Source: an uncultured Christensenella sp. (lineage in GTDB: Bacteria; Bacillota; Clostridia; Christensenellales; Borkfalkiaceae). From it: a stretch of 64,000 nt of DNA. This document shows positions 14,657 to 23,656 of this stretch, one piece after another; the first letter of the stretch is position 1; each line of letters begins with the position of its first letter. A program made the translations under genes and the position numbers. The notes beneath the pieces were generated by a model, which had not been told where the DNA came from, did not search any database, and saw only the letters and a list, made by a program, of their open reading frames with translations. Location: assembly GCA_910577555.1 (NCBI GenBank), contig CAJTLF010000004.1:1-64000 (forward strand). Direction: 5' to 3'.

Positions 14657-15907
14657 ATGGGGACTAAATCTCTCGGAACAACTTTATATCGGTTAATTGA
14701 TGTAGTTTTAGCACTGTTTTTGATTTTGAATTGCCAGTCGGTATATCAGAATAGTGTTGGCGTCAACTATTTTGTCTATGAAATAACTGCATTATTAATT
14801 GTGCTTTCTGCTGTGGTGAAGTTTGGTTGTAATGGAATTTGTAATAGTAAGTTTAAGTTTTTCATTGCATTTTTTTGTTTTTATTTTTTATACCTTGCGC
14901 TAATGATAATTTTCTCTGTCGAGAAAAGTTTGATTGTTTCTTTTTTGGGACGGTATGGATTACTTCCTTTTGTAGTATTCACATTTCTTCTTGATTTACC
15001 TGCGAAGGATAAATACTATGTGTTTAAAAAGTTTGCGGATTTGGTAGCGGTTATTACTTTTATTTCAATATTTTTTTGGTTGTTTGGCTCAACTTTAAAA
15101 ATACTTAAACCGAATTCATTATTCAGTTATGATTGGGGGCAGACGGTTTCTGTAAATTCATATTACGGTTTATACTTTGAAACACAGTTCGTTGATTGGA
15201 TAGGTATAGACTGGTTTTACCGCAACACTTCGATTTTTGTGGAAGGGCCAATGTTTTGTTTAGTTTTGATTCTGGCAATTATGTTTATACTTACTTGTCC
15301 CACGGAATTCAAACATAAGAAAATAGAATTAGCCGTTTTGTGTATTGGGTTGATAACCACATTTTCAACTACGGGACTGTTGTTTTTAGGTTTGTTGGTT
15401 TTATTGTATTTTTACAAAGAGCCTAAACTGCGTATTTTTTTATTGATTATTCTACCCGTAACAATAATAGCAGGTATATACTTCTTAATTAAAAAGAGTG
15501 GTACTGGTTCTTTCTTTTTACGTTTGGATGATTATGTTGCCGGGTTTAAGACATGGATTTCAAAACCGCTGTTTGGTTACGGATTCGGCAAATTTGATGC
15601 TGTGATAGAAAATATGTCGCGTGACGACAACATCGGTTTCAGTAATTCGATTTTTGCCGTTTTGGTTCAGGGCGGAATCGTATACGGATTATTATTTATT
15701 GTGCCTATCTTTTATGGGATAATGTCGGGTATAAAGAAAAAGCAACGAAGGCTACTGTTCTTGAGCTTGTGCTATGCATTGTTGTTTGTTTTGATAGTAT
15801 TTCAAACTGCATTTATAAATCTTTACATTTGGACGTGTATATTTTCATTTCCCGTTAAGAATGGTGAGAAGAAAAAATACGAAATAATGCCGTTATGCGG
15901 CAAATAG
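14657..15907 (+). CDS. wzy: O-antigen/capsule polymerase (Wzy-like)
   Basis: A 416-residue protein with about ten to twelve membrane segments and a large central extracellular loop (about residues 155-190) between hydrophobic blocks, followed by a second polar segment near 'GYGFGKFDAVIENMSRD'. This is the Wzy/O-antigen ligase topology. Wzy proteins share little sequence, so the call rests on topology, the 'KPLFGYGFGKF' motif (similar to the 'P..G.G.g.f' of the family) and its place among glycosyltransferases and a flippase. An O-antigen ligase (WaaL type) is the alternative, but a Gram-positive host makes a polymerase more likely. Low GC. Confidence 0.75.
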   Translation: MGTKSLGTTLYRLIDVVLALFLILNCQSVYQNSVGVNYFVYEITALLIVLSAVVKFGCNGICNSKFKFFIAFFCFYFLYLALMIIFSVEKSLIVSFLGRYGLLPFVVFTFLLDLPAKDKYYVFKKFADLVAVITFISIFFWLFGSTLKILKPNSLFSYDWGQTVSVNSYYGLYFETQFVDWIGIDWFYRNTSIFVEGPMFCLVLILAIMFILTCPTEFKHKKIELAVLCIGLITTFSTTGLLFLGLLVLLYFYKEPKLRIFLLIILPVTIIAGIYFLIKKSGTGSFFLRLDDYVAGFKTWISKPLFGYGFGKFDAVIENMSRDDNIGFSNSIFAVLVQGGIVYGLLFIVPIFYGIMSGIKKKQRRLLFLSLCYALLFVLIVFQTAFINLYIWTCIFSFPVKNGEKKKYEIMPLCGK

Positions 15908-15920
15908 GAAATTTGACTTT

Positions 15921-16826
15921 ATGAAAAGCACGGTTGCAATAGTTGTAACGTATAACAGAGTGTCGCTTTTAATTGAAAATATAAATCATTTGCTCAGTCA
16001 AGATTTTAAAGATTTTGATATACTAATTGTAGATAATGACAGTACTGATGGAACAGGGGCGGCTTTACGTCCATTTATTGAGAGTAAACAGATTTTGTAT
16101 CACAACACGGGTTCGAATTTAGGTGGAGCCGGTGGATTCCAGCGCGGTATTAGATTAGCTGTAGAAGGCGGCTATAAATATGCATGGGTGATGGATGACG
16201 ATTGTATGCCAGAAGAAACGGCATTGTCCGAACTATTTGCTGCTGACGAAAAACTCGGCGGGAAATATGGCTTTTTAGCGAGTAAAGTTTTGTGGAAAGA
16301 TGGATCGGTGTGCAATATGAATGTTCAACGAAAAACTTTGACTAAAAATGTTAGAGATTTTTCCGCAGATTTGATACCTGTTGCAATGTCGTCTTTTGTA
16401 TCCTTTTTTGTAAAAATCGAAACAGTATTTGAACTTGGTTTGCCGATTAAAGAGTTTTTTATCTGGACTGACGATTGGGAGTATACAAGACGCATATCCA
16501 AAATATATCCATGTTATCTCGTAACCGATAGTGTAGTTGTTCATAAATCCAATTCTAATATCGGTGCAAATATTTCAAATGATTCATTAGACCGATTGGA
16601 CCGATACAGATACCTTTATAGGAATGATGTCTATCTTTATCGGAGAGAAGGGCTAAAAGGTTTTTTTTATATATTGATTAGAATAAATTGGCATGCATTG
16701 AAAACTCTTTTTAAGGCTAAAAACAACAGATTCAAAAGAATAAAGATAATATTTAATGGAACTATAAGCGGATTTAAATTTCACCCTGAAATCGAATTTC
16801 CTGAAAAATCTACTTTAAGTGATTAA
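15921..16826 (+). CDS. GT2 glycosyltransferase, probable galactofuranosyl- or rhamnosyltransferase
   Basis: A 301-residue GT-A enzyme. The N-terminus 'VAIVVTYNRVSLLIENINHL', the nucleotide-binding 'DNDSTDGT', 'NLGGAGGFQRGI', the metal-binding 'VMDDDCMPE' and 'FIWTDDWEYTRR' are the motifs of the GlfT2/rhamnosyltransferase-like GT2 branch; the WTDDWE motif holds the catalytic base. Because the cluster also encodes UDP-galactopyranose mutase, a galactofuranosyl transfer is plausible, but dTDP-rhamnose is an equally available donor. AGGAAA lies before the ATG. No membrane segment. Confidence 0.88.
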   Translation: MKSTVAIVVTYNRVSLLIENINHLLSQDFKDFDILIVDNDSTDGTGAALRPFIESKQILYHNTGSNLGGAGGFQRGIRLAVEGGYKYAWVMDDDCMPEETALSELFAADEKLGGKYGFLASKVLWKDGSVCNMNVQRKTLTKNVRDFSADLIPVAMSSFVSFFVKIETVFELGLPIKEFFIWTDDWEYTRRISKIYPCYLVTDSVVVHKSNSNIGANISNDSLDRLDRYRYLYRNDVYLYRREGLKGFFYILIRINWHALKTLFKAKNNRFKRIKIIFNGTISGFKFHPEIEFPEKSTLSD

Positions 16827-16835
16827 ACATTATAT

Positions 16836-17819
16836 ATGAAAGATATAGCTTTATTAACAATCGTTTTAACGACATATAATCATCCGGAATACATTGAATA
16901 TTATTTGTCAAAATGCGATTATTTGGATGAATTAAATATTATATTAGAAATTCACGATAGCAGTACAAACGATGAAACCGAAAGAACAGTAAATAATTAT
17001 CAGCAGAAATATAAAAATTTACTGTACTATCATTACGATGATATAAACATCGACTTAAAAACTTTTTTGTGCTTGAAGAGATGTCAAACCAAATATGTTT
17101 TTTTGTGCGGCGACGGGGTGATTTTAAATGCGAATCGCGTTTATGGTAAAATTATGTCCTATATGGAACAGGATTATGATATTATAGAGTTTTATGATGA
17201 TATCAATAAAAAACATATCCAATATTATCATAATCTAGAAGATAAATATAACAGTAGTGAGATTGTCTATCATAATTTAAAAAACCACATGTTGGATAAT
17301 TATTGGCACATGCCGTATTATGGGGGTACAATCGTTAAAAGCGGAATATTCAAGCGTATCAAACAAGATGATATTCAGCTTTTGATAGGAACGGGGTTTA
17401 TTTATCCTTATATGATATGTGCGTATACGAATATAGACGCAAACTCTGTTGTGTTGGGCGGGGATTATTTAATACCAAATATAAAAAAGAAAGCAGCAAT
17501 ATGGTTAAATGAAAAGGTAGCAATTGCAATTTGGGCAAAACAGTTTCCCGAAGTAATTAATATGTTGCCCGACGAATTTGCCGAAATAAGAAAGAAATTA
17601 ATAATTAATTCTGAAAAGCGATTGCAGTTTATAACTATTAAAGGCTTATGCTATTTAAGAGTGAATAATAATTATGATATAAAAATTTATAAGGAATACA
17701 GAAAAGAGCTTGTGGCTTATTCTCCATTAAATAAAGCTGGTTTGATTGCAGTTGCCATATTTCCTAAATGGATTTTAAAACTTGTAAGAGCAATAAAAAA
17801 TTGTGGAAAAAAAGTTTAG
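16836..17819 (+). CDS. Glycosyltransferase, GT2-like
   Basis: A 327-residue protein beginning 'LLTIVLTTYNHPEYIEYYL', with 'HDSSTND' and 'YVFLCGDGVI' in place of the usual DXD, 'YYGGTIVKSGIFKRI' and a basic C-terminus. This is the pattern of the GT2-like group often annotated as TIGR00180-type glycosyltransferases of O-antigen clusters (abequosyltransferase-like). Abequosyl-type transferases use CDP-3,6-dideoxyhexoses, and this gene directly precedes rfbF-rfbG, so it could place the CDP-derived sugar (inference). It is the most A+T-rich gene of the cluster and has no clear ribosome-binding site. Confidence 0.75.
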   Translation: MKDIALLTIVLTTYNHPEYIEYYLSKCDYLDELNIILEIHDSSTNDETERTVNNYQQKYKNLLYYHYDDINIDLKTFLCLKRCQTKYVFLCGDGVILNANRVYGKIMSYMEQDYDIIEFYDDINKKHIQYYHNLEDKYNSSEIVYHNLKNHMLDNYWHMPYYGGTIVKSGIFKRIKQDDIQLLIGTGFIYPYMICAYTNIDANSVVLGGDYLIPNIKKKAAIWLNEKVAIAIWAKQFPEVINMLPDEFAEIRKKLIINSEKRLQFITIKGLCYLRVNNNYDIKIYKEYRKELVAYSPLNKAGLIAVAIFPKWILKLVRAIKNCGKKV

Positions 17820-17879
17820 AAAAAAATGTATTCCAGTTGTTGCTGAAGAACATAGAAAAATTGTCAAAGGAGTGGTAGA

Positions 17880-18662
17880 GTGAAAGTTGTATTACTTGCA
17901 GGCGGATATGGGACGCGTATTTCGGAAGAGAGTCAATTTAAACCGAAGCCTATGATTGAAATCGGCGGCAAGCCGATTCTTTGGCATATCATGAAAGAAT
18001 ACTCTTATTACGGGTTTAACGAATTTATTATCTGTGCGGGCTACAAACAGCACGTTATTAAGGAATGGTTTGCAGACTACTTTCTGCACAACAGTGATAT
18101 TACGTTTGATTTTACAAAAGGTAAAAACGATATGATTATTCACGACCAGCATTGTGAACCATGGAAAGTGACGGTCGTCGATACGGGACTCAACACAATG
18201 ACGGGTGGAAGAATCAAGCGCATTCAATCCTATATTGGCGGCAAACCGTTTTTGATGACCTACGGCGACGGCGTTTGTGATGTAAACATAAAAGAGCTTG
18301 TTGAATTTCATAAATCGCACGGTAAAATTGCAACTCTTACCGCCGTGATGCTCGAACAGCAGAAAGGCGTATTAGATATCGGAGGCGACAATGCCGTTCA
18401 CTCATTCAGAGAAAAGAGTGCTAACGACAGTGCGCCGATAAATGCGGGGTACATGGTTTTGAATCCCGATATTTTTAATTATATCAAAGGAGATGAAACG
18501 GTATTCGAACGCGAATCGCTCGTGAAACTTGCGAACAATGGTCAGCTTATGTCTTATAAGCACAAGGGCTTTTGGCAGTGTATGGATACGAAGCGTGAGC
18601 TGAATTTATTGAATAAAATGTGGGAATCGGATAAAGCTCCTTGGAAGGTTTGGGATAACTGA
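17880..18662 (+). CDS. rfbF: Glucose-1-phosphate cytidylyltransferase
   Basis: Makes CDP-glucose from CTP and glucose-1-phosphate, entry point for CDP-dideoxyhexoses. The 260-residue protein shows 'LAGGYGTRISEES', 'KPKPMIEIGGKPILWHIMK', 'MTYGDGVCDVNI' and 'GFWQCMDTKREL', all diagnostic for RfbF/DdhA and different from the dTDP enzyme at 10 kb. The start is a GTG with AAAGGAG 7 nt upstream. It abuts rfbG directly. GC content rises here compared with the preceding glycosyltransferase genes. Confidence 0.96.
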   Translation: MKVVLLAGGYGTRISEESQFKPKPMIEIGGKPILWHIMKEYSYYGFNEFIICAGYKQHVIKEWFADYFLHNSDITFDFTKGKNDMIIHDQHCEPWKVTVVDTGLNTMTGGRIKRIQSYIGGKPFLMTYGDGVCDVNIKELVEFHKSHGKIATLTAVMLEQQKGVLDIGGDNAVHSFREKSANDSAPINAGYMVLNPDIFNYIKGDETVFERESLVKLANNGQLMSYKHKGFWQCMDTKRELNLLNKMWESDKAPWKVWDN

Positions 18663-19721
18663 ATGTTTGATTTATCCTTTTACAAAAACAAAACGGTTTT
18701 GGTTACCGGTCATACGGGCTTCAAGGGCGCGTGGTTATGTAAGATTTTAACGGGCGCAGGCGCCAAGGTTGTCGGCTTTTCATTAAATCCGCCTACAACA
18801 CCCAATTTATTCACGTTATCTGGAATTGAAAAAGAAATCGTTTCAATTATCGGTGATATACGTGACTTTGAAACTTTGAAATCCGTATTTGATAAATATA
18901 AACCTGAAATTGTACTTCATTTGGCGGCGCAGCCCATTGTGCGGGATTCTTATAAAGAGCCTCGATATACCTATGACACGAATGTTATGGGTACAGTCAA
19001 TATTTTGGAATGCGTGCGTCTGAGTTCTTGCGTAAAAAGTTTTTTGAACGTTACAACGGATAAGGTGTACTTCAACGACGAGAAGCCCAGCCATGCATTT
19101 GACGAGGACGAGCCTTTAGACGGTTACGACCCTTATAGTAATTCCAAGTCCTGCAGCGAACTGGTAACTCATAGCTATAAAAAGTCCTTTTTTTTAGACG
19201 GACGTTGCGCAATTTCCACGGCACGAGCGGGTAACGTAATTGGTGGGGGAGACTTTGCGCGTGACCGCATTATTCCAGATTGCGTTCGTGCGCTTGAAAA
19301 GGGAGAGCAGATTGTAGTAAGAAACCCTTATTCCACAAGACCTTATCAACACGTTTTGGAGCCACTCTTTCTTTATCTTACGATTGCGCAAAAACAGTAT
19401 GAAGACGGTGCTTACGCGGGCTATTACAACGTAGGGCCTGACGATTGCGATTGCGTTAATACGGGTAATCTTGTGTCGCTTTTTTGTAATGCGTGGGGAA
19501 ATGGGCTTGCCTGGATAAACAAGCACGACGGTGGACCTCACGAGGCGGCTTTTTTGAAGCTGAATAACGCTAAAATTAAGAAAGTTTTCGGCTGGAAACC
19601 GCGTTGGCACATTCGTGAAACGGTGCAAAAAATTGTTGATTGGACGCGTGTTTATTTGGAAATGCCAGAAAAGATACCACAGGAAATGCAAAAGGAAATT
19701 GAAGAATTTTTGAGTATATGA
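18663..19721 (+). CDS. rfbG: CDP-glucose 4,6-dehydratase
   Basis: NAD-dependent conversion of CDP-glucose to CDP-4-keto-6-deoxyglucose. The 352-residue extended SDR has 'VTGHTGFKGAWL' near residue 15, 'VTTDKVYFNDE' (with Lys where the dTDP enzyme has Glu, as is usual for CDP-glucose dehydratases), 'YDPYSNSKSCSE' with the YxxxK motif, and 'RPYQHVLEPLFLYL'. It starts directly after the rfbF stop and overlaps the flippase gene by 4 nt. Confidence 0.96.
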   Translation: MFDLSFYKNKTVLVTGHTGFKGAWLCKILTGAGAKVVGFSLNPPTTPNLFTLSGIEKEIVSIIGDIRDFETLKSVFDKYKPEIVLHLAAQPIVRDSYKEPRYTYDTNVMGTVNILECVRLSSCVKSFLNVTTDKVYFNDEKPSHAFDEDEPLDGYDPYSNSKSCSELVTHSYKKSFFLDGRCAISTARAGNVIGGGDFARDRIIPDCVRALEKGEQIVVRNPYSTRPYQHVLEPLFLYLTIAQKQYEDGAYAGYYNVGPDDCDCVNTGNLVSLFCNAWGNGLAWINKHDGGPHEAAFLKLNNAKIKKVFGWKPRWHIRETVQKIVDWTRVYLEMPEKIPQEMQKEIEEFLSI

Positions 19722-21343
19722 CGAAAGTTACTAAAAAGCATGGTCTAAAAGCCAACTTTGTATTCAATTTAATTAGTCAATTTCTTACGTTGTTAATTCC
19801 GTTAATTACAACGCCGTATTTATCTCGTGTGTTGCATGAAGTAGGTAATGGGCAAATTAGCTTTTGCAATTCGATAAATTCTTATTTTATTTTATTTTCA
19901 AATTTAGGATTTGCAATTTACGGACAGCGTGAAGTTGCGCGAAATCAAGATGATAAGGAAAAAAAGAGTATTGTTTTTTGGGAGATGTTTATTGTAAGAC
20001 TGATTTCCACAGCAATATCTTTGGGGGTATTTTTTTCTTTTTATTATACTGTTGGTTTTGGGGAAAAGTACGACTTCCTGTTATTATTGATGTCGATTCA
20101 AATTGTTGCGGTTATATTTGATATTCAGTTTTTGTATTATGGCAGTGAAGATTTCGGCTCTGTTGCGTTAAGGTCGATTTTTTTAAAAATAAGTGGATTG
20201 ATTTGTATTTTTGTTTTTGTAAGAACAGAAAATGACGTTTGGGTATACGTATTATGCATCGCACTTACTACGATGTTATCAAATTTAATTATGTGGCCAA
20301 CGGCATTTCGTTACGTTAAATTTGTTAAAATAAAAAGTCTAAAGCCATGGAAACATATTCTACCTACAATTATTATTTTTATTCCAACTGTTATAACAAC
20401 ATTATTTACTGTATTCGATAAAACTATGATAGGGCTTTTATCAAGCACTCCGGATTATGATAACGGTTGTTATGAACAAGCATATAAAATTAATAGCGTT
20501 GCTCAAATTGTGGTAACGCTTGCTTCTAGTGTAATGATGCCGAGAAATTCCCATGATTACGAAATGGGAAATATTGATGGAATGAACCAACATGTTTATT
20601 TGACCAGTAATTATGTTTGGTTTGTTTCACTACCTTTATTAGCGGGTTTTATAGTATTATCGGCTAATTTTTCTGACTGGTTTTTGGGGGACGGCTACAC
20701 GGAAGTACCTTTGCTATTACAAATTATGGCAATTCGCCTTGTTGTTTCCGGATTCAGTGTTATTTTCGGTGACAGGTTTGTTGTCATGAAGAAAGAGCTG
20801 TTTTGGACGATTGCCGTAGGGGTTGGTGCGGCATCCAATATTCTAATCAATTATTTGATGATTCCAACATATGGGGCAATCGGTGCGGCGGTTGCAACGG
20901 CGATAACGGAAGTGATGATTTTAGTGATAATGCTCGTTATGACAATTATCTATAAAAAAGAAAAAATTTCCGTAAAAAAAATTTTTTTTATGTCTTGGAA
21001 ATATATTGTTGCTGCGGGAGCAATGTTCGGCATCATGTTTTTAATGCAACACTTTATGCGTTATTCTGTGTGGGAATTTATTGTTATCGGACTTGTGGGG
21101 GCAATCGCATATCTTCTCGTACTGCTGTTGTTGCGGGATAAATTTCTGTTTTATTTATTTGGGAAAATTTACGGCTTCTTATTGCGTCTGCATAAAAAGA
21201 AAAATGCAGACAATGAAGTGAAGGAAACTGTGGCAGCTAACACTAACGAAATACAACAAGATGAAATTGCTAAAATTGACTTTACGCAAGAAAACGTAAA
21301 AGGAGAGGGAGAAGATTATGGGCCTAAAAACCAAAATGAATAA
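19718..21343 (+). CDS. wzx: Polysaccharide repeat-unit flippase (Wzx)
   Basis: A 541-residue MOP-superfamily membrane protein, about twelve to fourteen hydrophobic segments up to residue 480, then a charged tail of about 50 residues rich in Asn, Glu and Lys. The N-terminus 'NFVFNLISQFLTLLIPLITT' followed by 'PYLSRVL' is characteristic of Wzx/RfbX, as are 'LYYGSEDFG' and 'DKTMIGLLSS'. It moves undecaprenyl-linked repeat units across the membrane. The ATG overlaps the rfbG stop; the 3' end overlaps the next gene by 26 nt. Low GC again. Confidence 0.93.
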   Translation: MTKVTKKHGLKANFVFNLISQFLTLLIPLITTPYLSRVLHEVGNGQISFCNSINSYFILFSNLGFAIYGQREVARNQDDKEKKSIVFWEMFIVRLISTAISLGVFFSFYYTVGFGEKYDFLLLLMSIQIVAVIFDIQFLYYGSEDFGSVALRSIFLKISGLICIFVFVRTENDVWVYVLCIALTTMLSNLIMWPTAFRYVKFVKIKSLKPWKHILPTIIIFIPTVITTLFTVFDKTMIGLLSSTPDYDNGCYEQAYKINSVAQIVVTLASSVMMPRNSHDYEMGNIDGMNQHVYLTSNYVWFVSLPLLAGFIVLSANFSDWFLGDGYTEVPLLLQIMAIRLVVSGFSVIFGDRFVVMKKELFWTIAVGVGAASNILINYLMIPTYGAIGAAVATAITEVMILVIMLVMTIIYKKEKISVKKIFFMSWKYIVAAGAMFGIMFLMQHFMRYSVWEFIVIGLVGAIAYLLVLLLLRDKFLFYLFGKIYGFLLRLHKKKNADNEVKETVAANTNEIQQDEIAKIDFTQENVKGEGEDYGPKNQNE

Positions 21344-22325
21344 AATAACAGGGCTTATTAAGGCAAAAATTTTTTTTCCTGCAATTTTTAACGTTTTATC
21401 TCTAAAAGCACGAAAACGTCAAATGAGCATATTACAAGCGAGTTGTGCAAGAGGGGCATTGACACAATATCTTGAAAGTTTATTGATTGCTAAATTGCGT
21501 AGAAAATTTAAAAAACAAATCAAAATAAACGCGCAAATGATAAAAGAAAACGAAGCATCCCTTGAACACGGTAAACCTAAACGTATATGGGTTTGTTGGT
21601 TGCAAGGCATGGAAAATGCTCCTGCAATCGTTCGCATATGCTATCAGTCGTTGTTAGACACCTTCGGCAATGAATATGAGATAAAAGTTATTACGGAAGA
21701 AAATTACGAAAACTATGTTCAATTTCCTGATTTCATAATAAGAAAATATAAAAAAGGTTTTATATCGAGAACTCATTTTAGTGATTTATTGCGGTTAGAA
21801 CTTCTTATCGGTTATGGCGGAATATGGTTAGACTCAACGTTATTTTTTACAGGGAAATTGCCTGATTTCATGCTTGATAGCAATCTATTTGTTTTCCAAA
21901 GTATTTGGCCGCAATTATTTGGTAGAGCAACCAGAACAGAAAGTTGGTTTATATCTGCATGTCAAAATGAATCGATGTTAATTTTTGTGAGAAATATGCT
22001 TTATGCATACTGGGATAAATTTAATGTATTGATTGACTATTGGTTGGTGTACGATATGTTTGAGTTTGCTATTGAGCAATTTCCCGATATTTGGAAAGAA
22101 GTAATCCCTGTCAGTCAATGCGATATTCATATTTTGCAAGATAAATTTTTAGATGAATTTAACCAAGACGTATTTGATGAAACAGTAAATCGGGTTCACA
22201 TTCACAAATTGAATTGGCGTTACAATGAACAAGAATTATCTAAACCTAATACGTATTATCAATATTTAATTTCTCACTATAAACAATTTTCAATAGGGAG
22301 TGAAGAAAATGAAAGATTTGACTGA
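21318..22325 (+). CDS. Glycosyltransferase, capsular polysaccharide synthesis / GT32-like
   Basis: A 335-residue protein. 'KPKRIWVCWLQGMENAPAIV' at about residue 90, 'ISRTHFSDLLRLELLIGYGG' and 'IWLDSTLFF' reproduce the GT32-type DXD region (here WLDS) of the Caps_synth family, which transfers sugars in capsule and teichoic-type polymers. The first 60 residues are basic with a short hydrophobic stretch, perhaps a membrane anchor. AAAGGAGAGGGAG lies before the ATG, which falls inside the flippase gene. Donor sugar unknown. Confidence 0.85.
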   Translation: MGLKTKMNKITGLIKAKIFFPAIFNVLSLKARKRQMSILQASCARGALTQYLESLLIAKLRRKFKKQIKINAQMIKENEASLEHGKPKRIWVCWLQGMENAPAIVRICYQSLLDTFGNEYEIKVITEENYENYVQFPDFIIRKYKKGFISRTHFSDLLRLELLIGYGGIWLDSTLFFTGKLPDFMLDSNLFVFQSIWPQLFGRATRTESWFISACQNESMLIFVRNMLYAYWDKFNVLIDYWLVYDMFEFAIEQFPDIWKEVIPVSQCDIHILQDKFLDEFNQDVFDETVNRVHIHKLNWRYNEQELSKPNTYYQYLISHYKQFSIGSEENERFD

Positions 22326-23646
22326 GCAGCAAGCACGGGAAAAAATCAAGGGCATGGTGGCGCAATACTACCACGAGTTCAAAGAGAAAAAAGAGCTGTT
22401 TAAAGAAGGGGACAGAATTACCTATGCGGCGCGCGTGTTTGATGAAATGGAAATGTGCGCGCTTACGGACGCGATGCTTGATTTTTGGCTTACGACGGGT
22501 AGATTTGCCGACCAATTTGAAAAGGAATTTGCGGGTTGGATTGGCGTGAAATTTGCGCACCTTGTAAACAGCGGGTCTTCCGCAAATCTTATCGCATTTT
22601 CCGTTCTGACGGCACCTGAACTCGGCAATCGTCAAATCAAGCGTGGCGACGAAGTGATTACAGTTGCCTGCGGATTTCCTACAACGGTTACGCCCATATT
22701 GCAATACGGTGCAGTTCCCGTGTTTGTGGATATTAACATACCGCAGTATAATATAGATGTTTCCAAATTGGAAGGGGCGCTTTCCAAAAAGACGAAAGCG
22801 GTGATGATAGCGCATACGCTTGGCAATCCTTTTGATTTGTCCGCCGTAAAGAAATTCTGCGAAATGCACAATCTTTGGCTTGTGGAAGATAATTGCGATG
22901 CTCTCGGGTCAGAATACACGATTGATGGTAAGACGTGTTTTACGGGAACGTGGGGTGATATCGGAACGAGCAGTTTCTATCCTCCGCATCACATGACTAT
23001 GGGTGAAGGGGGGTGCGTTTATACTAACAATCCTTTGCTTAACCGTTTGATTTTGTCCTATCGCGATTGGGGGAGAGATTGCATTTGCCCTTCGGGGAAA
23101 GATAACTTTTGTGGTCACCGTTTCAATGGTCAGTTCGGCGAACTTCCCGATGGCTACGATCATAAGTACGTTTACAGCCATTTCGGATACAACTTAAAAG
23201 TTACCGATATGCAGGCGGCAATTGGGTGCGAACAGCTTAAAAAATTCCCGTCTTTTATCGAACGTCGGCGTCATAATTGGAATCGGTTACGCGAAGCGTT
23301 AATGGGGGCCGATGACAAACTGATTTTACCTGCGGCGGCGGAGCATTCCAACCCGTCATGGTTTGGGTTCTTGATTTCCGTTCGTCCCGAGAGCGGCTTG
23401 AAACGAAATGACGTTACGAAATATATTGAAGAGCACAACGTGCAGACGCGGCTCTTGTTCAGCGGGAATTTAATCAAGCACCCTTGCTTTGATGAAATTC
23501 GTGGAACTGACGCATACCGTGTTGCGGGTACGCTCGAAATCACCGATTTCGTTATGAACAATACTTTTTGGGTGGGTGTCTATCCCGGCATGACTGACGA
23601 AATGATAGACTATATGGCGAAAGTGATTTTAGAAGCAATCAAGTGA
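22309..23646 (+). CDS. rfbH: CDP-4-keto-6-deoxyglucose 3-dehydrase (RfbH/DdhC, E1)
   Basis: A 445-residue PMP-dependent, iron-sulfur dehydrase that removes the C3 hydroxyl of CDP-4-keto-6-deoxyglucose on the way to 3,6-dideoxyhexoses. The diagnostic His replaces the aminotransferase Lys in 'SFYPPHHMTMGEGG'. The [2Fe-2S] cysteines are visible: Cys in 'EDNCDALGS', then 61 residues to C-x-C-x7-C in 'DCICPSGKDNFCG'. The Yersinia enzyme has 57 residues in that gap as I recall, so there is a short insertion (TIDGKTC region). The ATG at 22309 is preferred over the GTG at 22300 because AGGGAG lies 8 nt before it. The reductase partner (E3, RfbI/DdhD) is not in the window. Confidence 0.95.
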   Translation: MKDLTEQQAREKIKGMVAQYYHEFKEKKELFKEGDRITYAARVFDEMEMCALTDAMLDFWLTTGRFADQFEKEFAGWIGVKFAHLVNSGSSANLIAFSVLTAPELGNRQIKRGDEVITVACGFPTTVTPILQYGAVPVFVDINIPQYNIDVSKLEGALSKKTKAVMIAHTLGNPFDLSAVKKFCEMHNLWLVEDNCDALGSEYTIDGKTCFTGTWGDIGTSSFYPPHHMTMGEGGCVYTNNPLLNRLILSYRDWGRDCICPSGKDNFCGHRFNGQFGELPDGYDHKYVYSHFGYNLKVTDMQAAIGCEQLKKFPSFIERRRHNWNRLREALMGADDKLILPAAAEHSNPSWFGFLISVRPESGLKRNDVTKYIEEHNVQTRLLFSGNLIKHPCFDEIRGTDAYRVAGTLEITDFVMNNTFWVGVYPGMTDEMIDYMAKVILEAIK

Positions 23647-23656
23647 GGAAATTCCT

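Noticed and set aside
17820..17879. Short protein-like stretch (CIPVVAEEHRKIVKGVVE) after the glycosyltransferase stop
   Set aside because: Twenty codons with no start or recognisable match; may be chance or a trace of a lost gene.
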